DNA of 64,000 nucleotides, taken from Nostocoides sp. HKS02. Lineage in GTDB: Bacteria; Actinomycetota; Actinomycetes; Actinomycetales; Dermatophilaceae. Where the stretch lies: positions 2,790,001-2,854,000 of the forward strand of contig NZ_CP046121.1 of the NCBI RefSeq assembly GCF_009707485.1. The letters run 5' to 3'. Positions 41,520 through 50,193 of the stretch are shown here, piece by piece. Under the pieces are notes generated by a model, which saw nothing but the letters and a program-made list of their open reading frames with translations, was not told the DNA's origin and did not search any database. Position numbers and translations under genes: made by a program. Numbering within the stretch: position 1 is the first letter of the stretch; every line of letters begins with the position of its first letter.

Positions 41520-43202
41520 ATGCGCATCACCGACACCAGCGACCAGTGGTGGAAGACGGCCGTCTTCTACTGCCTGCACGTCGACACGTTCTACGACTCC
41601 GACGGCGACGGCATCGGCGACCTCGCAGGTCTGGCGCAGCGGATCGACTACCTCGCCGAGCTCGGCGTCACCTGCCTCTGGCTCATGCCGATCTACCCGA
41701 CGCCCGGCCGCGACGACGGGTACGACGTCACCGACCTCTACGGCGTCGACCCACGGATCGGCGACCACGGCCAGCTCGTCGAGATCATCCGGACCGCCAA
41801 GGACCGTGGGCTGCGCGTCATCCTCGACGTCGTCATCAACCACACCAGTGACCAGCACCCGTGGTTCAAGGCCGCGCGCCGCAGCAAGGACAACCCCTTC
41901 CGCGACTACTACGTGTGGCGCTCCGACCCGCCGCCCGACACCAGCGACCAGGTCGCGTTCCCCGACAAGGAGAACAGCGTCTGGGCCAAGGACGACGCCA
42001 CGGGCGAGTGGTACCTGCACCACTTCTACTCCTACCAACCGGATCTCAACATCGCGAACCCCGCAGTCCGCGACGAGATCGACCGAGCGCTGGGGTTCTG
42101 GCTGCAGCTGGGCCTCGACGGGTTCCGGGTCGACGCCGTGCCGTTCTTCGTCGAGGACGTCGAGACGCTCGCCGAGAGCAAGGCCCATCCCGAGGTGCCG
42201 GCCGACCCGCACCAGCACCTGCGGGACCTGCGGGCCTTCGTCAACCGCCGCAGGGGCAACGCGATCCTGCTCGGCGAGGTCAACGTGTCCCACCAGCAGC
42301 AGGAGAAGTACTTCGGCGGCGCCGCGGGCGACGAGCTGCACATGATGTTCGACTTCATCGGCATGCAGAACGCCTACCTGTCCATGGCGCGCCGCGATGC
42401 CGGGCCGCTCGTCGAGGCGCTGCTCGACCGGCCGCCGATCCACCCGTCGTGCCAGTGGGCGACGTTCCTGCGCAACCACGACGAGCTCACCCTCGACAAG
42501 CTGACCGAGGAGGAGAAGCAGGAGGTGTTCGCCGCCTTCGGGCCCGAGCCGCAGGAGCAGATCTACGGCCGGGGGCTGAAGCGTCGGCTGCCCACGATGA
42601 TGGGGGGCGACCCGCGCCGGATCCGGATGGCCTACAGCCTGCTGTTCGCCCTGCCCGGCACTCCGACGCTCTTCTACGGCGAGGAGATCGGCATGGGCGA
42701 GGACCTCGAGGCCGAGGGTCGGATGGCGGTGCGCACGCCGATGCAGTGGACCGACGGGCGCAACGGGGGGTTCTCCACCGCGAGGCCCAGCCGGCTCGTC
42801 GCACGGGTGACCCCGGGCGGCTTCGGACCCGACCACGTCAACGTCGCAGACCAGCGTCGCGACCCCGACTCCCTCTGGAGCTTCATGCACCGCCTCATCC
42901 GCGCATACCGCGCCTGCCCCGAGCTCGGGTGGGGCAGGTTCGAGGTGCTCGACCAGCCGCAGGCCCAGGTGCTCGCCCACCGCTGCGCGACCGACGACGC
43001 TGCGGTCGTGGCGCTGCACAACCTGGGCCCCGAGCCGGTGACCGTCGAGGTGCAGGCGGCGGACGAGGCCGTCGGCCTGGCTGACCTGCTCGGGTCCGAC
43101 GACCTGGCCACCGACGACCGCGGCCGGGTGACTGTCGCCCTCGAGGGCTACGGGTATCGCTGGCTCCGGCTGCATCCAGAGGGATCGGCCCGCCTTCCCT
43201 GA
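41520..43202 (+). CDS. GH13 alpha-amylase-family enzyme (trehalose synthase/glucosidase-like)
   Basis: A 560-residue (beta/alpha)8 glucosyl hydrolase or transglucosylase. Conserved regions I-IV are visible: DVVINHTSD, GFRVDAVPF (nucleophile Asp), ILLGEVN (acid/base Glu) and FLRNHDE (transition-state Asp). The opening WWKTAVFYCLHVDTFYDSDGDGIGDL resembles trehalose synthases (GH13_16), and the C-terminal domain is a short beta sandwich. Trehalose/maltose interconversion is the favourite function, but hydrolysis of alpha-glucosides cannot be excluded. It has GGGGGAG upstream of the start. Confidence 0.85.
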   Translation: MRITDTSDQWWKTAVFYCLHVDTFYDSDGDGIGDLAGLAQRIDYLAELGVTCLWLMPIYPTPGRDDGYDVTDLYGVDPRIGDHGQLVEIIRTAKDRGLRVILDVVINHTSDQHPWFKAARRSKDNPFRDYYVWRSDPPPDTSDQVAFPDKENSVWAKDDATGEWYLHHFYSYQPDLNIANPAVRDEIDRALGFWLQLGLDGFRVDAVPFFVEDVETLAESKAHPEVPADPHQHLRDLRAFVNRRRGNAILLGEVNVSHQQQEKYFGGAAGDELHMMFDFIGMQNAYLSMARRDAGPLVEALLDRPPIHPSCQWATFLRNHDELTLDKLTEEEKQEVFAAFGPEPQEQIYGRGLKRRLPTMMGGDPRRIRMAYSLLFALPGTPTLFYGEEIGMGEDLEAEGRMAVRTPMQWTDGRNGGFSTARPSRLVARVTPGGFGPDHVNVADQRRDPDSLWSFMHRLIRAYRACPELGWGRFEVLDQPQAQVLAHRCATDDAAVVALHNLGPEPVTVEVQAADEAVGLADLLGSDDLATDDRGRVTVALEGYGYRWLRLHPEGSARLP

Positions 43203-43232
43203 GACCGCTGTCGCGACAACTACGGTGGTGTC

Positions 43233-43277
43233 ATGTCTGTGCGGGTGATGTCTGTTCGGGTGATCTCTGTTCGGGTA
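43233..43277 (+). repeat. Three-copy 15-bp repeat encoding the lipoprotein N-terminus
   Basis: ATGTCTGTGCGGGTG, ATGTCTGTTCGGGTG and ATCTCTGTTCGGGTA follow one another and encode (M/I)SVRV three times at the start of the signal peptide. The repeat keeps frame, so copy number could change the length of the basic n-region without destroying the gene. Confidence 0.8.
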
Positions 43278-43950
43278 GTAGCCGCCGGCGTCGTGGCGCT
43301 GGCGCTCGCGGGATGTTCCAGCGCTGCCCCGGCACCGTCATCGACCGCCTCACCGGCCCAGCAGCTCGCCGCCGCCCGCACCACGCTCGAGCAGAGCCCG
43401 GCCGTCTCCCTCGACCTCGAGGCGACCGGACTGCCGAGCAAGGCCGTCGGTGTGTCAGCGGCGAAGGGCACCGGCCTGTTCAGCCCGCCGTCGTTCAAGG
43501 GCACCCTCAACGCGACGGTCAGCGGGATCACCGGCACCGTGGACGTCATCGCTGTGGACCAGGACGTCTACCTGAAGTTCTTCACGCCCGGCTACGCCAA
43601 GATCGACCCGAAAACGTATGGCGCGCCCAACCCGGCTCAGCTTGTTCAACCCCCAGACCGGGATCACCAGTCTGATCAGCAAGACCGTGCACCTGGCCGC
43701 CGGGGGCAAGGTCCGTGAGGGTTCCGACGTCCTCCAGACCATCACGGGCACCCTCCCCGGTGCGGCGATCGCGGACCTGCTCGTCGTCGGCGACCGCACG
43801 GCCACGTTCGAGGTCACCTACGGCCTGACCGACACCACCTCACAGCTGCGCAGCGTCGTGCTCAAGGGCCCGTTCTACGCGGGGTCAACCTCGACCTACA
43901 CGCTCCACCTCACGAGCTTGTCGCAGGCCGTTGCGATCACCCGCCCCTAG
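43233..43950 (+). CDS. lprG: LprG-type lipoprotein (LppX/LprAFG family), frameshifted
   Basis: Lipid-carrier lipoprotein. A signal peptide made from the SVRV repeats and VVAAGVVALALAG leads to a lipobox LAGC. The LppX/LprAFG domain follows (LEATGLPSKAVGVSAAKGTG, FKGTLNATVSGITGTVDVIAV, DQDVYLKFFTPGYAKIDP). The frame shifts at GCTTGTTC (43640-43647); removing one T restores NPAQLFNPQTGITSLISKT. Corrected length is about 238 residues, close to mycobacterial LprG. In mycobacteria LprG with the MFS protein P55 moves triacylated lipids and lipoglycans to the outer envelope. The following MFS gene overlaps this one. Confidence 0.88.
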
Positions 43951-45562
43951 GGCGTTGCTCGCCACCGCGTCGGTGGCGGTGGCCCTGGCCGCGGCAGACA
44001 CCTACGTCGTGGTCCTGGCGCTCCCGGACATGATGACGGGGGTCGGCCTGGGCATCGACGCCCTGCAAAGGGCGACGCCGATCATCTCGGGGTTCCTGCT
44101 GGGGTATGTCGCGGTCTTGCCGTTGATAGGTCGCCTCGCCGATCTCGTTGCCAGGCAACGGATCCTGGTCGCCTGCCTGGCGGTATTCATCGTCGGCTCG
44201 GCGATCACCGCGCTGGCCGTCGAACTCCCCGTGCTGGTCACCGGCCGGATCCTGCAGGGGGTCGGGGGTGGCGGGCTCGTCCCGGCCACGCTGGCGCTCG
44301 TCGCGGACCTGTGGCCCGGCGGACGTCGCGGCACCGCGCTGGGAGTGGTCGGGGCGGTCCAGGAGCTCGGCAGCGTCCTCGGCCCCGTTCTCGGCGCGGC
44401 GGTCCTGGCGGTCTCCGGCTGGCGCGCCATCTTCTGGCTCAACGTCGCGGTGGCTGTGGTCCTGACCGGCGTGCTGCTGGCCCTCGGTATGCCGCGCCGA
44501 CGCCGCCCGCGCGGCATACCTCTCGCCGTGGGCGGCCTCGCCGCGGCGGTGAGCCTGCTCGCCCTGGTGGCCCCCGCACGACTGGCGACGGATGTGACCC
44601 TGGGCGTGCCGTTCGTGCCGTTCGGGGGCTCGAGCAGCAGGGTGTTCACCCCGATCGGGGTGGCGGCGCTGGTCCTCGTCGCGCTGTGGCTCGCCCTCGT
44701 GGCGCCGCGTTCCTGGCCACTGCTGCGCCGAGCGGACCTGCCCGGGGCGGCGCTGCTCGGGCTGGCGCTGGGCAGCGTCATCCTCACCTTCGCCGCGAGC
44801 GACCCCGAGCGCGACGTGGTCGGTCCGGCGGGGTGGGCGCTCCTGCCGCTGGGCGCGGTGGCGCTGGGCCTGTACCTCTGGCGGCACCGCACCGCCGAGC
44901 AGCCCCTCGTCGCGCGAGGGGTGGTGCGCGGACGGGCGCGCGCCGCACTCGCGGTGAGCCTGCTCGCCGGCGCGGCGCTGGTGGCCGTCGTCGTGGACGT
45001 CCCCGTCCTCGCCCGGCTGACGTACACGAGCAGCCAGACCGTCGCGGCTCTCGTGCTCGTGCGGTTCCTCGTCGCGGTCCCGATCGGGGCGCTGCTCGGC
45101 GGCTGGTCGCTGCGCCGCCTGGGTGACGGCGTGGTCAGCGGTGGCGGCCTCGCCCTGGCTTCGTCCGGGCTGTGGGCGATGGGTCACTGGGGCGCGGGGT
45201 CGCTGGCGAGCCCGACCGCCACGGTGGTCCTCGTCGCGGTCGGTCTGGGGGTGGGACTCGCCGTGGCCCCGGTCAACAACGCGGCGCTCGCCAGCGCGCC
45301 CGACACTGCGCACGCGACCGCGAGTGCGCTGGTCGTGGTTGCCCGCATGGTCGGGATGGTCGTCGGACTCGCGCTGCTGACTGCGCTGGGCCTGCACCGC
45401 TACTACCTGACCGTTGCCGCCCTGCCGGACCAGACCGACACCCGGGCGCTCGTCGCCGCTGGAGTCGTCCAGGTGCAGACGGTGTTCACGGGCGCCGCGG
45501 TGGCCGCCCTGCTGGGCGCGCTCGCGTCAGTGGGCCTGGGTCTGCGGCGCGTCGTGTCCTGA
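43931..45562 (+). CDS. MFS transporter, P55-like lipid/drug exporter
   Basis: About 543 residues with roughly 14 transmembrane helices of the DHA2 type. Motifs include GRLADLVARQRILV (motif A) and RILQGVGGGGLVPATLALVADLWPGGRRG (motifs B/C region). Partnered with the LprG-type lipoprotein it corresponds to the P55 (Rv1410c) exporter of triacylglycerol-type lipids and drugs. The start is uncertain: TTG at 43931 overlaps the lipoprotein stop by 20 bases, and later GTGs lie within the first helix. A 12-bp perfect inverted pair of the common octamer (44486-44497/44509-44520) falls in the cytoplasmic loop GMPRRRRPRGIP. Confidence 0.85.
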   Translation: MRSPAPRALLATASVAVALAAADTYVVVLALPDMMTGVGLGIDALQRATPIISGFLLGYVAVLPLIGRLADLVARQRILVACLAVFIVGSAITALAVELPVLVTGRILQGVGGGGLVPATLALVADLWPGGRRGTALGVVGAVQELGSVLGPVLGAAVLAVSGWRAIFWLNVAVAVVLTGVLLALGMPRRRRPRGIPLAVGGLAAAVSLLALVAPARLATDVTLGVPFVPFGGSSSRVFTPIGVAALVLVALWLALVAPRSWPLLRRADLPGAALLGLALGSVILTFAASDPERDVVGPAGWALLPLGAVALGLYLWRHRTAEQPLVARGVVRGRARAALAVSLLAGAALVAVVVDVPVLARLTYTSSQTVAALVLVRFLVAVPIGALLGGWSLRRLGDGVVSGGGLALASSGLWAMGHWGAGSLASPTATVVLVAVGLGVGLAVAPVNNAALASAPDTAHATASALVVVARMVGMVVGLALLTALGLHRYYLTVAALPDQTDTRALVAAGVVQVQTVFTGAAVAALLGALASVGLGLRRVVS

Positions 45563-45573
45563 GCGCGGTGCCG

Positions 45574-46446
45574 TCAGGAGCGGTCGGCCGAGTGGGTGTC
45601 GGGGAGGCCGTCGAGCAGGGTCGTGAAGGCCGCGACCACCTCGTCGGTGGCCTCGTAGGCGAGCATGTGTCCGCGACCCGGCAGCACCTGGAGCTCGGCG
45701 TGCGGCACCAGCTCCGCGAGGCGGATCGCGTGCCGTTTCGGGGTGAGCTTGTCGCGGTCGCCGACCAGCACCACCGTCTGGACCCCCTCGAACTGCGCCA
45801 GCGCCTCGGCCTCGTCGTGCTCGGCCAGCGCGCTGAAGAACCGGCCCATCGTCGGCAGCGTCGTGTCAGCCACCTGCTGCCGCGTGAGGCGCACGTGCTC
45901 GGGGTCGGCATCGGCGCCGAACAGCAGCGCGCGCTGCCCCCGGGTGGTCACCAGGCGCCCGGCCCGCAGCTGAGGCAGCCGCGCGGCGAACCGCATCGCC
46001 CACGCCTCGACGGACCCGAGCCCGGTTCCCTTCAGGTCGCCCGCAGAGGTCGCGACGAGCACCACCCCCGCCACCCGCGAGGCGAACGACTCGGGGTGCA
46101 GCCCGGCATACGCCATCACGGTCATGCCACCCATCGAGTGGCCACCGAGCACCACCGGCCCCGTCGGGGCGACGACGTCGAGCACCGCGGCGAGGTCGTC
46201 GCCGAGCGCGCGCACCGATGGCTGACCCCGCAGCGGCCCCGACCCGCCGTGCCCCCGCTGGTCGTAGGCCACGACCCGCAATCCGCGAGCCACGAGCTGC
46301 TCGACGACCGGCAGCCACGAGGCGCGGGTGAGGGTCCAGCCGTGCGCGAGCACCACGGTCGGAGCGTCGGCCGGTCCGGTCGCCGGCCATTCCTGGACCT
46401 GGAGCCGGGCGCCGTCCGGAGCGGCCACGGTGAAGGTGCGGGTCAT
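45574..46446 (-). CDS. Alpha/beta hydrolase
   Basis: A 290-residue alpha/beta-fold hydrolase. The oxyanion segment LAHGWTLTRASW, AYDQRGHGGSG, nucleophile elbow GGHSMGGMT and the C-terminal catalytic residues (LVGDRDKLTP Asp, LPGRGHML His) are present. Substrate is unknown; resemblance is to esterase/haloperoxidase-like members. It ends within 12 bases of the convergent MFS gene and abuts exoIII upstream with one base between them. Confidence 0.87.
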   Translation of the reverse strand: MTRTFTVAAPDGARLQVQEWPATGPADAPTVVLAHGWTLTRASWLPVVEQLVARGLRVVAYDQRGHGGSGPLRGQPSVRALGDDLAAVLDVVAPTGPVVLGGHSMGGMTVMAYAGLHPESFASRVAGVVLVATSAGDLKGTGLGSVEAWAMRFAARLPQLRAGRLVTTRGQRALLFGADADPEHVRLTRQQVADTTLPTMGRFFSALAEHDEAEALAQFEGVQTVVLVGDRDKLTPKRHAIRLAELVPHAELQVLPGRGHMLAYEATDEVVAAFTTLLDGLPDTHSADRS

Positions 46447-46447
46447 C

Positions 46448-47233
46448 TCAGTCCTCCAGCTGTACGACGACGGGCGCGTGGTCGGAGGCGCCTTGGCCCT
46501 TGCGTTCCTCGCGGTCGATGGCCGCCCCGGTCACCCGCGCGGCGAACGGCGGGGAGCCGAGGATGAAGTCGATCCGCATGCCGCGCCGCTTCTGGAAGGC
46601 GAGTCGCGTGTAGTCCCAGTACGTGTACGTGCCCGGCCCCGGTGTGTGGGGCCGCACGACGTCGACGAACCCGGTGTCGACGATCGCCTGGAAGGCCGCA
46701 CGCTCCGGCGGCGACACGTGGCTCTTGTCGAGGTAGTACTCCATCGACCAGACGTCCTCGTCCTGCGGCGCGATGTTCCAGTCGCCCATGATCGCGGCCG
46801 GCTGCCCGCTCGCCACCCACTGCTCGGCGTGGTTGCGCAGCTCCGCGAGCCAGGAGAGCTTGTAGGCCATGTGGGGGTCGCCGATGTGGCGTCCGTTCGG
46901 CACGTAGACCGACGTGATCCGTATGCCGGCGCACGTGGCGGTGAGCGCGCGCGCCTCGACGACCGGCGGCTCACCCCAGGCTGGGGCCTGGGCGAACGAC
47001 GCCTCCGCGTCGGCCAGGCCCACCCGCGACAGGATCGCGACGCCGTTCCAGTGGTTCAGCCCGTGGTGGGCGACCTCGTACCCGAGGGCCCGAAGTCGCT
47101 CGAACGGGAACTGCGCATCCGTGGCCTTGGTCTCCTGGATGGCGAGGATGTCGACGTCGCTGCGCTGCAGCCAGGCCTCCAGGCGGTCGATGCGGGAACG
47201 GATGGAGTTGACGTTCCAGGTCGCAATACGCAC
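46448..47233 (-). CDS. xth: Exodeoxyribonuclease III
   Basis: AP endonuclease/3'-5' exonuclease of base-excision repair, 261 residues. Active-site elements are ATWNVNSIRSR, AIQETKATDAQFP (metal Glu), SVYVPNGR, MGDWNIAPQDEDVW (Asp/Asn), RMRIDFIL-like RGMRIDFILGS and the terminal SDHAPVVV (Asp-His). It is followed by the alpha/beta hydrolase on the same strand. Confidence 0.96.
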   Translation of the reverse strand: MRIATWNVNSIRSRIDRLEAWLQRSDVDILAIQETKATDAQFPFERLRALGYEVAHHGLNHWNGVAILSRVGLADAEASFAQAPAWGEPPVVEARALTATCAGIRITSVYVPNGRHIGDPHMAYKLSWLAELRNHAEQWVASGQPAAIMGDWNIAPQDEDVWSMEYYLDKSHVSPPERAAFQAIVDTGFVDVVRPHTPGPGTYTYWDYTRLAFQKRRGMRIDFILGSPPFAARVTGAAIDREERKGQGASDHAPVVVQLED

Positions 47234-47269
47234 CGGGCAAGCCTAGGGGGCCGCCCTTACAGTGGGCGC

Positions 47270-48037
47270 ATGAGCACTGCCCTCGTCACTGGCGCCACCG
47301 CCGGCATCGGCCTGTCCTTCGCCCACCAGCTCGCCGAACGTGGTCACGACCTCGTGCTCGTCGCGCGCGACCGCGTGCGGCTCGAGAACGTCTCCGACGA
47401 GCTCCAGGCCACGTACGGCGTCTCGACCGAGATTCTCGTCGCCGACCTGACCGACCGGGCGGACACCGGCAAGGTGGCCGAGCGGGTGGCGGACCAGGCG
47501 CGGCCGGTCGACCTGCTGGTCAACAACGCCGGGTACTCCCTCAAGAAGCGTTTCCTCGACAACGACATCGCCGAGGAAGAGGCAGTCTTCGACGTGCTGT
47601 GCCGCGCGGTGCTCGTCCTGTCGCACGCCGCCGCCAACGCGATGCGCCACCGCGGCCACGGAGGCATCATCAACGTGTCGTCGGTTGCCTCCTTCATCAC
47701 CGCGGGCCCGTACTCCGCCGAGAAGTCGTTCGTCACCGTCTTCACCGAAAGCCTGTCCAGTGAGCTCGCAGGCACCGGCGTGACGGCCACCGCGTTGTGC
47801 CCGGGGTTCACCCGCACCGAGTTCCACGACCGCGCAGGTCTCAACATGTCGCGGCTGCCGGGATTCGTGTGGCTCAACTCCGACCGGCTGGTCCGCGACT
47901 GCCTTGCGGACGTGGCCAAGGGCAAGGTCGTGTCCGTACCGGGCGCTCAGTACAAGCTGGTCGTCGCGGCCCTGCGCGTGCTCCCCAGGTCCGTGGTGCG
48001 CAAGCGGGCGCGCACCGTCCACCGCCCCAAGGGCTGA
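47270..48037 (+). CDS. Short-chain dehydrogenase/reductase
   Basis: A 255-residue classical SDR with the dinucleotide-binding TGATAGIGLSFAHQLA, structural NNAGYS, catalytic Ser in INVSSVASF and the Tyr-x-x-x-Lys pair in YSAEKSF. The substrate is unknown; the C-terminal basic tail (RKRARTVHRPKG) resembles DltE/FabG-like oxidoreductases of lipid metabolism. It is divergent from exoIII. Confidence 0.88.
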   Translation: MSTALVTGATAGIGLSFAHQLAERGHDLVLVARDRVRLENVSDELQATYGVSTEILVADLTDRADTGKVAERVADQARPVDLLVNNAGYSLKKRFLDNDIAEEEAVFDVLCRAVLVLSHAAANAMRHRGHGGIINVSSVASFITAGPYSAEKSFVTVFTESLSSELAGTGVTATALCPGFTRTEFHDRAGLNMSRLPGFVWLNSDRLVRDCLADVAKGKVVSVPGAQYKLVVAALRVLPRSVVRKRARTVHRPKG

Positions 48038-48079
48038 GCCACGGCATACGCACCGCGGGCTCGTCTAGGCTGACCGACC

Positions 48080-48646
48080 GTGACTGACATCGCGACTGAA
48101 ACCGCCGCCGCCCGCGCCCGACTGCTCGAGATCGTCAAGGACAAGGCCATCGTGCACGGCCGGGTGACGCTGTCCTCAGGTCGCGAGGCCGACTACTACG
48201 TCGACCTGCGCCGCATCACCCTCGACGGTGAGGCCGCGCCCCTGGTCGGGGTGGTCATGCGCGACCTGGTCAAGGACCTCGAGTTCGATGCCGTCGGCGG
48301 GCTCACCCTGGGGGCCGACCCCGTGGCGACGGCGATCCTGCACGCGAGTGCCGCAGCCGGTGGGCGCACCGACGCGTTCGTGGTCCGCAAGGCTGGCAAG
48401 GCCCACGGGCTGCAGCAGCGCATCGAGGGCCCCTCGATCGCCGGGCGCCGCGTCGTGGTCGTGGAGGACACCTCGACGACCGGGGCCTCTCCCCTCGAGG
48501 CCGCCAACGCCGCCCGCGAGGCCGGCGCCGAGGTCGTAGCCGTGGCCACCATCGCCGACCGGGCGACGGGCGCTGCCGAGAAGTTCGCGGAGGCGGGATT
48601 CGAGTACCGCTTCGTCTACGGTCTCGACGAGCTCGGCCTCGCCTGA
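48080..48646 (+). CDS. pyrE: Orotate phosphoribosyltransferase
   Basis: Forms orotidine 5'-phosphate from orotate and PRPP in pyrimidine synthesis. The 188-residue protein has the flexible-loop and base-binding segments VTLSSGREADYYVDLRR and GGLTLGADPVATAI, and the PRPP motif VVVVEDTSTTGASPLEAA. GTG start at 48080. No other pyr gene is adjacent. Confidence 0.95.
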   Translation: MTDIATETAAARARLLEIVKDKAIVHGRVTLSSGREADYYVDLRRITLDGEAAPLVGVVMRDLVKDLEFDAVGGLTLGADPVATAILHASAAAGGRTDAFVVRKAGKAHGLQQRIEGPSIAGRRVVVVEDTSTTGASPLEAANAAREAGAEVVAVATIADRATGAAEKFAEAGFEYRFVYGLDELGLA

Positions 48647-48709
48647 CCCGACGCGACTAGGATCGGCGGCACCGACAGCGACAGGACCGACAACGACAGG
48701 GGGAGTCCC

Positions 48710-49291
48710 ATGATCGCGTGGATCGTCATCGGCGCGGTGGTCGTGCTGCTCGTGCTCTGGGCCGTGGGGGTCTACAACGGCCTGATCCGGCTGCGCAACC
48801 TCGTCCAGGAGGCCTGGCGGCAGATCGATGTCGAGCTGAAGCGCCGCCACGACCTCATCGGCAACCTCGTCGAGACGGTCAAGGGCTACGCCGCCCACGA
48901 GCGCGGCACCCTCGAGGACGTCATGAAGGCCCGCTCGGCGGCCATGGCTGGTGGCCAGAGCCCCGCCCAGCAGGCCCAGAGTGAGGGGCTGCTCTCGGCC
49001 GCACTCGGTCGCCTGATCGCCGTGGCCGAGGCGTACCCCGACCTCAAGGCGAACCAGAACTTCCTGGCCCTGCAGGGCGAGCTCACCTCGACCGAGGACC
49101 GGATCGCCTCGGCCCGCCGGTACTACAACGCCACTGTGCGCGAGCTCAACACTCGGGTCGAGACCGTGCCGTCGAACGTCGTGGCCTCCCTGTTCCACGT
49201 AGGGCGCGCCGAGTACTTCGAGACCGAGGGCGAGGAGCGCGAGCCGGTGAAGGTCGACTTCACCCCTCAGGGCGGACCGCCGCGGGCCTGA
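48710..49291 (+). CDS. LemA family protein
   Basis: A 193-residue protein with a single N-terminal membrane helix (AWIVIGAVVVLLVLWAVG) and a cytosolic or extracytoplasmic four-helix bundle. The bundle has the LemA hallmarks VYNGLIRLRNLVQEAWRQIDVELKRRHDLI and LKANQNFLALQGELTSTEDRI. Function is unclear in the family. It precedes an ABC exporter with a 47-base gap. Confidence 0.92.
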   Translation: MIAWIVIGAVVVLLVLWAVGVYNGLIRLRNLVQEAWRQIDVELKRRHDLIGNLVETVKGYAAHERGTLEDVMKARSAAMAGGQSPAQQAQSEGLLSAALGRLIAVAEAYPDLKANQNFLALQGELTSTEDRIASARRYYNATVRELNTRVETVPSNVVASLFHVGRAEYFETEGEEREPVKVDFTPQGGPPRA

Positions 49292-49338
49292 GCCCCGCGG
49301 CATACGGTCGCCGAAGGGTGGCGCGAGGAGGTGGGTCC

Positions 49339-50193
49339 GTGGACGCCCCGATCAGCGTGACCGGGCTGCGCAAGACGTATGCCGGGCGGCCGGCGGTGGA
49401 CGGGCTCGACCTGCAGATCGAGCCGGGCGAGATCTTCGCCCTGCTCGGCCCCAACGGTGCGGGCAAGACGACCACCGTCGAGATCCTCGAGGGCTTCCGT
49501 CGGCGTGACGCCGGCACCGTCAGCGTGCTCGGACGCGACCCCGACGACGGGGGTCTCGACTGGCGCAACCGGATCGGCATCGTGCTCCAGACCTCGACCG
49601 GCCTCGACCTCATCACGCCCCGTGAGGCGCTCGCGAGCACGGCGAAGGTCTACCGCACCCCGCGCGACGTCGACGAGGTCCTCGCGGCGATCGGCCTGCG
49701 CGACAAGGCCGACGACCGGGTCGGGAAGCTCAGCGGCGGGCAACGCCGCCGCCTCGACGTGGGGCTGGGCATCATCGGGGCGCCCGAGCTGCTGTTCCTC
49801 GACGAGCCGACCACCGGCTTCGACCCCCAGGCCAGGCGTGACTTCTGGGACCTCATCCGCGGCCTGGCCGACGGGGGCACCACGATGCTGCTGACGACCC
49901 ACTACCTCGACGAGGCCGAACATCTCGCCGACCGGGTCGGCGTGATCGCGGCCGGGAGCATGCTCGCCGTGGACACCCCCGCCAACCTGGGCGGGCGCGC
50001 GTCGTCGGAGGCGACGGTGAGCTGGGAGGACGGGGCCGGCATCCGCCACACCGAGCGGACGACGTCGCCCACCCGGCTGGTCGCCACGCTGGCTGCGCAG
50101 CTGGGTGGTGAGGTCCCCAAGCTCACCGTCACCAGGCCGTCGCTGGAGGACACCTACCTCGCCCTCATCGCCCCGCACGAGGTCGTCGCGTGA
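49339..50193 (+). CDS. ABC exporter ATP-binding protein
   Basis: A 284-residue ATPase of the DrrA/NodI-like class. Walker A LLGPNGAGKTTTVEIL, signature LSGGQRRRLDVGLG, Walker B LLFLDEPTTGFD and switch His in LLTTHYLDEAEH are intact. A GTG at 49339 preceded by GGAGG is preferred over the GTG at 49318. It overlaps the permease start by GTGA. Substrate unknown; drug or lipid export is usual for the class. Confidence 0.92.
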   Translation: MDAPISVTGLRKTYAGRPAVDGLDLQIEPGEIFALLGPNGAGKTTTVEILEGFRRRDAGTVSVLGRDPDDGGLDWRNRIGIVLQTSTGLDLITPREALASTAKVYRTPRDVDEVLAAIGLRDKADDRVGKLSGGQRRRLDVGLGIIGAPELLFLDEPTTGFDPQARRDFWDLIRGLADGGTTMLLTTHYLDEAEHLADRVGVIAAGSMLAVDTPANLGGRASSEATVSWEDGAGIRHTERTTSPTRLVATLAAQLGGEVPKLTVTRPSLEDTYLALIAPHEVVA

